Origin: GCA-003244245 sp050700355
GTDB taxonomy: Bacteria > Actinomycetota > Actinomycetes > Mycobacteriales > Pseudonocardiaceae
Assembly (NCBI GenBank): GCA_050700355.1
Contig: JBOHHE010000476.1
Coordinates: forward strand, 1-12,903
Length of the DNA stretch: 12,903 nucleotides
Reading direction: 5' to 3'
Positions 7,705-12,903 of this stretch are shown one piece after another; within the stretch, counting starts at the first letter, position 1; every line of letters starts with the position of its first letter. The notes under the pieces were generated by a model, which saw only the letters and a list, made by a program, of their open reading frames with translations, did no database searches and was not told where the DNA came from. The translations under genes were made by a program, and so were the position numbers.

Positions 7705-7804
7705 CTCACATGGTGAGCGCTCAGCGTAGCCACATGGAAGCAGAAATCCGTGTGACGGCAGTGTGCGCCCTTGTGGCCACATGTCGCACACCAAACGCCA
7801 CATG
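7705..7804. promoter_or_regulatory. Candidate operator region with repeated CACATG boxes
   Basis: A perfect palindrome, CTCAC-ATG-GTGAG, lies at 7705-7717, ending about 20 bases upstream of the regulator start at 7684. The octamer GCCACATG then recurs at 7729-7736, 7776-7783 and 7797-7804, the last two exactly 21 bp apart. The palindrome contains the same CACATG core. Repeated half-sites around the start of a helix-turn-helix gene are typical of autoregulation, but no binding evidence exists here and I could not identify -10/-35 boxes with confidence. Confidence 0.4.
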
Positions 7805-7814
7805 CCGACTACGA

Positions 7815-7880
7815 TTCCGGACACAGGTAGCCGACACACCGGGCAACAGGGCGCGACACACCGGGCATCAGGGGGAGAGC
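7815..7880 (-). repeat. Tandem array 2: three 22-bp units
   Basis: Units lie at 7815-7836, 7837-7858 and 7859-7880. The middle unit has the same CACCGG, eight-base, GCGCGACA form as array 1. The first reads CCGGAC through CCGACA, and the last matches only over its first 14 bases (CACCGGGCATCAGG). The array is in the same orientation as array 1. It sits between the stop of the GGDEF-EAL gene (7906) and the start of the regulator (7684), about 130 bases upstream of that start. Confidence 0.75.
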
Positions 7881-7905
7881 GTCGTTCTTCGACGAACCCG
7901 CTGGG

Positions 7906-9981
7906 TCAGAGCACTGGCTGTCCGAAACGCTGTGCCAGCAGGCTGGTGATGACCTGCGGCGGCCCCGGCCGGGCATAGAGATAACCCTGCGCGGAGTCAC
8001 ATCCGATCGCCCGCAGCCGGGCCGCCTGCGTCTCGGTCTCCACGCTCTCCGCGGTGACGGTCAATCCCAAGGTATGCGCCAGCGATACCAGGTTTTCCAC
8101 GATGCGCAGGTCCACCGGATCACCGGTCGGGGCCCGCAGCCCGTCCATGAACGCACCCGCGATCTTCAGCTCATGCACCGGCAGCCGGCGCAGGTAGGCG
8201 AGGTTGGAGTAACCGGTGCCGAAATCGTCGATGGCGATCCGCACCCCCAGATCGGCCAACCGGTGCAGGGTACGTAGCGCCTCCTTGTCGCTGCCCATCG
8301 CCGCGCTTTCGGTGAGTTCCAACTGCAGCCGGGACGCCGCCAACCCGGTCTCGTCCAGGATCGCGGCCACCACGTCGACCACACCGGGGTCACGGACCTG
8401 CCGCTCGGCCAGGTTGACCGATACGAAACCGCCGTTCCACTGGGTCGCCTGCCAGCACGCCTGGCGCAGGATCCATTGCCCCAGCGGCACGATGAGGCCG
8501 GTCTCCTCAGCCAAACCGATGAACCGGTCCGGCCCCAACCGGCCGTGCATCGGGTGCCACCACCGGACCAGTGCCTCCGCCCCGACCGCCGATGCATCGG
8601 CCAGGCGCACCAGCGGCTGGTAGTCCAGGAAGAACTCGTCCCGTTGCAGAGCGCCGGGCATCGTCGCGGCCAGCGTGAACCGAGCGACCTGCCGGGCGTG
8701 TCGCTCGGCGTCATAGCACGCCCAGCGGCCCTTGCCCTCCCCCTTGGCCCAGTAGAGCGTGATGTCCGCGGCCTGCATCAGCTCAGCCGGATTGGTATAG
8801 GCCACGGGACGCTCAACCACCCCGATACTCGCCGTCACCACCAGTTCATGCCCGGCGATGTGCACCGGATGGGCCAGCGCCGCCAACACGGACTCGGCCA
8901 CTGTGATGGCGTCCTCGGTGCTTGCGCAATCCTCCACCAGCACCACGAACTCGTCCCCGCCCATCCGGGCCGCCAGCCGCGACCCACCCTGGGCGCAGTC
9001 GGCCAGTCGCTGCGCCACCGCGACCAACAGCTGATCGCCGATATGGTGACCAAGACTGTCGTTGATCACCTTGAAGCCGTCGAGATCCAGGTAGCACAAC
9101 CCGACCCGGGCTCCGTGACCGGAACAGACCCGGGTCAGCCGGTCCAGGAACAGCACCCGGTTGGGCAGCTGGGTCAGCGGATCGTACAGCGCCTGGTGTT
9201 GCAGGCGGCTCTGCAACTGATGCCGGTCGGTGACGTCCTCGGCCATCGCGACGCCGAAACTGGGGGCTCCGTCGTCCTCGCGCACCAGCGTCCCGGACAG
9301 CTGCGCCCACAGCACCTCACCGTCGGCCCGGACCAGCCGTCGCTCCAGGCGGAAATGATCGGGCCGCCCGGACAGCAGTTCCCGGGCCACCGTCCACACC
9401 TGGGCCCGGTCGTCAGGATGCACCAGGTCGGTGAAGGCACGCCCGAACACCTCGGGTAACGAACAACCGAGCATCTTCAGCAGAGCGGTGTTGGCGTCCT
9501 GCACCGTCCCGTCGAGGTCGACGACCGCGATGCCGACCCCGGCCTGGGTGAAGACCGCATGGAACCGAGCGTCGCTAGCGCGTAGGGCGTCCTCGGTGCA
9601 GCGCCGCGCCGCCAGCACGGCGCGCAGGATCGACTCCTGCGCCAGCTTGGTGCGTTCGCGCAGCTCCCAGGCGTAGCCACCGGCCAGTGCCCCCTGCACG
9701 GCCGCGACCCGCTCGTTCGGCACATCCGGGGAACCACCGGCCAGCTCGCGTCCGATGATCTCGACGGTCCGGCGCAGCAGATCTGGAGTGGTGAGCGGCC
9801 AGGCCACCAGCTTCGCTCCGACGTCCGCGGCGGCCTCGACGCAGAACGGATCCGACCGCAGCGCTTCGGCCAGCGTTGCGGCGTACTCTTCGAGCAATGT
9901 CTCCAGTTCGGCACGGGCCACTGGAGCATTGCCGGTATCTGTCACCGCTTGGGCCCAGACCCGGGCAAATGCCGCCTTCAT
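7906..9981 (-). CDS. Cyclic-di-GMP enzyme with PAS, GGDEF and EAL domains
   Basis: This 691-residue protein has a helical N-terminal region (about 1-135) and a PAS sensor domain (about 137-255). A GGDEF diguanylate cyclase domain follows (about 260-425), with the intact signature at 341-345, then an EAL phosphodiesterase domain (about 445-680). The EAL signature is at 469-471, with N523, E558 (LTES), D585-D586 (DDFGTG) and K606 present. Both making (from two GTP) and breaking cyclic-di-GMP are therefore plausible. The residues before GGDEF read GGSRLAARM, so the inhibitory RxxD I-site is missing. The usual LKID of EAL domains reads LKIA (A608). No transmembrane segment is evident, so it should be cytosolic, with the PAS domain sensing a signal. 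I chose the ATG at 9981 because AAGGGGAG precedes it by four bases; the frame extends to 10128 without a better site. A 16-bp tandem repeat lies in its upstream region. The ligand and net activity are unknown. Confidence 0.92.
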   Translation of the reverse strand: MKAAFARVWAQAVTDTGNAPVARAELETLLEEYAATLAEALRSDPFCVEAAADVGAKLVAWPLTTPDLLRRTVEIIGRELAGGSPDVPNERVAAVQGALAGGYAWELRERTKLAQESILRAVLAARRCTEDALRASDARFHAVFTQAGVGIAVVDLDGTVQDANTALLKMLGCSLPEVFGRAFTDLVHPDDRAQVWTVARELLSGRPDHFRLERRLVRADGEVLWAQLSGTLVREDDGAPSFGVAMAEDVTDRHQLQSRLQHQALYDPLTQLPNRVLFLDRLTRVCSGHGARVGLCYLDLDGFKVINDSLGHHIGDQLLVAVAQRLADCAQGGSRLAARMGGDEFVVLVEDCASTEDAITVAESVLAALAHPVHIAGHELVVTASIGVVERPVAYTNPAELMQAADITLYWAKGEGKGRWACYDAERHARQVARFTLAATMPGALQRDEFFLDYQPLVRLADASAVGAEALVRWWHPMHGRLGPDRFIGLAEETGLIVPLGQWILRQACWQATQWNGGFVSVNLAERQVRDPGVVDVVAAILDETGLAASRLQLELTESAAMGSDKEALRTLHRLADLGVRIAIDDFGTGYSNLAYLRRLPVHELKIAGAFMDGLRAPTGDPVDLRIVENLVSLAHTLGLTVTAESVETETQAARLRAIGCDSAQGYLYARPGPPQVITSLLAQRFGQPVL

Positions 9982-10020
9982 AACGCTCCCCTTAACCGAT
10001 GCGGCCAACCGCCGCGTAGT

Positions 10021-10057
10021 CGCTGATCTGCAATAACGCTGATCTGCGAGAACGCTG
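10021..10057 (-). repeat. 16-bp tandem direct repeat upstream of the GGDEF-EAL gene
   Basis: CGCTGATCTGCAATAA (10021-10036) is followed directly by CGCTGATCTGCGAGAA (10037-10052), identical at 14 of 16 positions, and by a five-base start of a third unit (10053-10057). The block ends 40 bases upstream of the ATG at 9981, within promoter or leader range. It could be a pair of regulator binding sites or a slippage product. Confidence 0.75.
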
Positions 10058-10207
10058 TCGGCGCGCGCTTCCCCAGCTGCAACCCCGAGGTGGGGGCCGG
10101 CGGAGCCGCGAGCCGTTCTTGCCACCACGCATCCACCTGCCTACCCCCGAGACCGCACGGGGGGAGCATAGGAGCGTTCACCCGTACGGCGCAGCCGGGG
10201 GTCCCTC

Positions 10208-10221
10208 GCGGGTTTTCCCGC
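10208..10221 (-). terminator. Weak hairpin after the sterol-carrier gene
   Basis: GCGGG and CCCGC form a perfect 5-bp stem around a four-base loop (AAAA in the sense of the upstream gene). It lies about 37 bases after that gene's stop. No T-run follows on the minus strand, so it would be a weak terminator at best. The rest of the 276-bp gap (9982-10257) holds the 16-bp repeat and no gene I can support. Confidence 0.25.
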
Positions 10222-10257
10222 AGCACAGAGGGGTTAACCGGGAGGCCAGTCGGGGAA

Positions 10258-10668
10258 TCAACAACGCACCAGTGGCAACCAGCCCGACACATCGGCTCGG
10301 GGACCTGAGGCCGCCACCCGCCCGCCGGCCAGCGCGGTTGCCCAGGCCAGCCGGCCGGTAGCGAGTTCGAGCCAGGTCTGCGGATCGGTCTCCACCACAT
10401 TGGCCGGGGTACCCCGGGTGTGTCGCGGCCCGGCAATGCACTGTACAGCAGCGAACGGCGGCACCCGTACCTCCACCGCCGCTCCGGGGGCCACCTGGGC
10501 AAGTGTGCGCACACTCAGCCGCACAGCCCGCGCGAGTTCGGCGCGGCCCGGTTCCGGCGCCCTCCCGTCAAGCCATCCCGTGACCACCAAGAGCGCATCC
10601 CGCACCTCATCCGGATCGACCCGCCGACTCTGTGACATCGGAACCTTCGACATCGGAACCTTCGACAT
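10258..10668 (-). CDS. Sterol carrier family protein (bacterial SCP-like)
   Basis: This is a 136-residue protein similar to the small actinobacterial sterol-carrier-family proteins encoded near purL and purF, such as Rv0807 in M. tuberculosis (129 residues). The C-terminal motif is clear: DPQTWLELATGRLAWATAL followed by GGRVAASGPRADVSGWLPLV. The SCP fold suggests binding of a lipid or another hydrophobic ligand, but the function of this subgroup is not established. Three in-frame ATGs (10668, 10653, 10638) arise from a 15-bp repeat, so the protein begins MSKVPMSKVPMSQ. I chose 10668 because AAAGG lies five bases upstream of it; starting at 10638 would give 126 residues. It follows purL on the same strand after 93 bp and is probably co-transcribed with it. 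In many actinobacteria purF comes next, but here a GGDEF-EAL gene does. Confidence 0.85.
   Translation of the reverse strand: MSKVPMSKVPMSQSRRVDPDEVRDALLVVTGWLDGRAPEPGRAELARAVRLSVRTLAQVAPGAAVEVRVPPFAAVQCIAGPRHTRGTPANVVETDPQTWLELATGRLAWATALAGGRVAASGPRADVSGWLPLVRC
10636..10668 (-). repeat. 15-bp repeat multiplying the start codon of the sterol-carrier gene
   Basis: ATGTCGAAGGTTCCG occurs twice in perfect tandem (10654-10668 and 10639-10653 on the minus strand), and a third copy begins with ATGTC at 10638. Each unit encodes MSKVP, so copy-number changes keep the frame and only lengthen or shorten the N-terminus. Only the outermost ATG is preceded by a purine-rich ribosome site. Confidence 0.8.
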
Positions 10669-10761
10669 CGTGACCTTTCTACCGCAGTATGCGGCAATAC
10701 GGAGAGGCATGAATGTGCATCCTGCATCCGCTCTGCCGATACCCGGGGTACTACCAGGGAG

Positions 10762-12903
10762 TTACCCGGTGCCGAACAGCCCGGGCAGGGTGGCCTCCCA
10801 TGCGGTGCGCAGCTCATCCAGGCGCAAGGTCGCGACGTCGACGATATTCAGGACGTTCGTTGCAGTGACCTGGCCGAGGCGGGTCACCGGAACCCCGTGC
10901 TGCGTGCCCAGCTGCGCGACCCGGTGCACATGGACGGCCGGCACGCCGACCAGAACACGCCCAGCGGATTCGGCCAACAACGCGATGAACGGGTCGAGTT
11001 CGGCGGGCAGCGCGATCTGCGCACCGCAGCCGCTGAGCAGGGCGGCCTCCACCAGGGCCTGGGCCAACCCACCTTCGGACAGATCGTGGGCCCCGGCCAC
11101 CAGGCCGTCCCGGGCCGCCGCCGCCAGCACCTGGCCGATCGCCTGCTCGCGGGCCAGATCCACCGCGGGCGGACACCCCCCCAGATGCCCGTGCACCTCG
11201 TGGGCCCACTCGCTGCCGCCGAATTCGTCGCGGGTCTGGCCGAGCAACCAGATCTCGTCATCAGGAGCGCCGAACCCGGTAGGAATGCGCCGGCGTACGT
11301 CGTCGATCACCCCGAGTACCCCGACCACCGGAGTGGGCAGGATCGCGGTGTCCCCGGTCTGGTTGTAGAAGCTGACGTTCCCGCCGGTGATCGGGATGCC
11401 TAAGGTGGCGCATCCGTCGGCCAACCCGCGGACCGCCTGGTTGAACTGCCACATCACCCCGGGATCGGTGGGCGCGCCGAAATTGAGGCAGTTCGTCACG
11501 GCCACCGGCGTGGCCCCGGTGACCGCGACATTGCGGTACGCCTCGGCCAGCGCGAGTTGGGCACCCGCGTAGGGGTCCAACGCGCAGTAGCGGCCGTTGC
11601 AGTCGGTGGCCACCGCCACCCCGCGGTGGGCGGTCTCGTCGATGCGCACCATGCCGGCGTCGCTGGGCTGGGCGAGCACCGTGGCGCCGCGGACATAGCG
11701 GTCGTACTGGTCAGTCACCCAGGCCCGCGAGCACAGCCCGGGGCCGGCCACCATCCGCAGTAGCGTGGCCTTGAGCTCGTCCGGGCTCGACGGTCTGGGC
11801 AGCGCGTCCGGAGTGGACGCCCGTAGACCGTCCTGTGTGGGTGGTCGCTGTACGCGACGGTGATAGACCGGGCCTTCGTGGGCCAGGGTGCGGGGCGGGA
11901 CGTCCACTACGCTCACCCCGTGCCAGGTGATCACCAACCGGTCGCCGTCGGTCACCTCGCCGATCACCGTCGCGGTGACGTCCCATTTCCGGCACACCGC
12001 CAGGAAGGAGTCCACATCGGACGGGCGCACCACGGCGCACATCCGCTCCTGGGACTCGCTGGACAGGATCTCGGCCGGTGTCATGTCCGGGGCCCGCAAC
12101 GGCACCGCATCCAGCTCCACGCGCATGCCACCGTCACCGGCACTGGCCAGTTCGCTGGTGGCGCAGGACAGGCCGGCCCCGCCGAGATCCTGGATGCCGA
12201 CCACCAGCCCGGCGCCGAAGAGCTCCAGGCAGCATTCGATGAGCACCTTCTCGGTGAACGGATCACCGACCTGCACGCTGGGCAGCTTCTTGCGCCCGGC
12301 TGCCCCGCTGAAGCTTTCGCTGGCCAGCACCGAGACTCCGCCGATGCCGTCCAGGCCGGTGCGCGCACCGAACAAGACGATCTTGTTACCGGTACCGCTG
12401 GCGTGTGCCAGATGCAGGTCCTCGGTCCGCATCACCCCGATACAGAGCGCGTTGACCAGGGGGTTCCCCGCGTAGCTGGGGTCGAAGCCCACCTCACCGC
12501 CGATGTTGGGCAACCCCAGGCAGTTGCCGTAACCGCCGATTCCGGCGACCACTCCCGGCAGCACCCGTTTCGTGTCGGCGGCCCCGGCGGGGCCGAAGCG
12601 CAGCGAGTCGGCCACCGCGATCGGCCGGGCACCCATAGCCATGATGTCGCGCACGATCCCGCCCACCCCGGTGGCCGCGCCCTGGTAGGGCTCCACATAG
12701 GAGGGATGGTTGTGTGACTCCACCTTGAATGTCACCGCCCAGCCGTCCCCGACCTCCACCACCCCGGCGTTCTCCCCGATCCCGGCCAGCATCCGCTGAC
12801 GCATCTGTTCCGTCGTCGTCTCACCGAAGTAGCGCAGGTGCACCTTGGAGGACTTGTAGGAGCAGTGCTCGCTCCACATCACCGAGTACATCGCCAACTC
12901 GGC
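10762..12903 (-). CDS. purL: Phosphoribosylformylglycinamidine synthase subunit PurL (5' end outside window)
   Basis: The visible 713 residues align along their length with M. tuberculosis PurL (about 754 residues), so roughly 40 N-terminal residues lie beyond the right edge. The frame is open at the edge (AELAMYSVMW), so the TTG at 12897 is not a start. PurL turns formylglycinamide ribonucleotide, ATP and ammonia from glutamine into formylglycinamidine ribonucleotide in purine synthesis. This small type works with the separate subunits PurS and PurQ. Family signatures include SEHCSYKSSKVHLRYFGE with its conserved histidine, ESHNHPSYVEPYQGAATGVG, ARTGLDGIGGVSVLASESF, IQDLGGAGLSCATSELASA and AHDLSEGGLAQALVEAALL. 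No damage is visible. GC content is about 67%. The sterol-carrier gene follows after 93 bp, probably in the same transcript. purQ and purS are not in the window. Confidence 0.97.
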   Translation of the reverse strand, partial: AELAMYSVMWSEHCSYKSSKVHLRYFGETTTEQMRQRMLAGIGENAGVVEVGDGWAVTFKVESHNHPSYVEPYQGAATGVGGIVRDIMAMGARPIAVADSLRFGPAGAADTKRVLPGVVAGIGGYGNCLGLPNIGGEVGFDPSYAGNPLVNALCIGVMRTEDLHLAHASGTGNKIVLFGARTGLDGIGGVSVLASESFSGAAGRKKLPSVQVGDPFTEKVLIECCLELFGAGLVVGIQDLGGAGLSCATSELASAGDGGMRVELDAVPLRAPDMTPAEILSSESQERMCAVVRPSDVDSFLAVCRKWDVTATVIGEVTDGDRLVITWHGVSVVDVPPRTLAHEGPVYHRRVQRPPTQDGLRASTPDALPRPSSPDELKATLLRMVAGPGLCSRAWVTDQYDRYVRGATVLAQPSDAGMVRIDETAHRGVAVATDCNGRYCALDPYAGAQLALAEAYRNVAVTGATPVAVTNCLNFGAPTDPGVMWQFNQAVRGLADGCATLGIPITGGNVSFYNQTGDTAILPTPVVGVLGVIDDVRRRIPTGFGAPDDEIWLLGQTRDEFGGSEWAHEVHGHLGGCPPAVDLAREQAIGQVLAAAARDGLVAGAHDLSEGGLAQALVEAALLSGCGAQIALPAELDPFIALLAESAGRVLVGVPAVHVHRVAQLGTQHGVPVTRLGQVTATNVLNIVDVATLRLDELRTAWEATLPGLFGTG

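Noticed and set aside
10165..10170. AGCATA (TATGCT on the minus strand) as a -10 box for the GGDEF-EAL gene
   Set aside because: No matching -35 box, and it is about 185 bases from the start codon.
10682..10694. CCGCA-GTA-TGCGG hairpin between purL and the sterol-carrier gene
   Set aside because: The stem is only 5 bp with no T-run. It is too weak to call a terminator or leader structure.

Overview
The window comes from a high-GC actinobacterium. The DnaE protein follows Mycobacterium tuberculosis DnaE1 closely (as I recall that sequence), PurL is the small actinobacterial type, the sterol-carrier-like gene next to purL is an actinobacterial pairing, and helix-turn-helix/TPR regulators of this style are typical of actinomycetes. 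I cannot fix the genus.

Layout. Positions 2-187 hold the C-terminal end of an unrecognised plus-strand gene with an acidic tail. A gene-free stretch of about 490 bp follows, with a long inverted repeat, several hairpins and a possible promoter. Next is a complete plus-strand dnaE (678-4208), a DNA polymerase III alpha subunit with intact PHP exonuclease, polymerase and clamp-binding motifs. All remaining genes are on the minus strand. Reading them 5' to 3' from the right edge they are: purL (N-terminus cut by the window end), a small sterol-carrier-family gene, a PAS-GGDEF-EAL cyclic-di-GMP enzyme, and two XRE-TPR regulators. dnaE and the second regulator (4404-5837) converge.

Composition divides the window. 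Sampled 60-base blocks of dnaE and the 4404-5837 regulator run from roughly 43 to 58% GC, against about 67-72% in sampled blocks of the 6155-7684 regulator and purL. dnaE has at least four TTA leucine codons. The left half therefore looks acquired or under different selection, with a boundary near 5.84-6.15 kb.

The most interesting reading is that dnaE is an extra, specialised replicative polymerase. Its residues differ from the usual DnaE1 sequence at two active-site loops, which would fit a drug-tolerant copy of an antibiotic target. That is inference. The second notable structure is a pair of three-unit, 22-bp tandem arrays in the same orientation, one upstream of each XRE-TPR regulator. 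Other short tandem repeats lie upstream of the GGDEF-EAL gene (16 bp) and across the start of the sterol-carrier gene (15 bp, multiplying its start codon). No RNA genes, CRISPR arrays or intact insertion sequences were seen.
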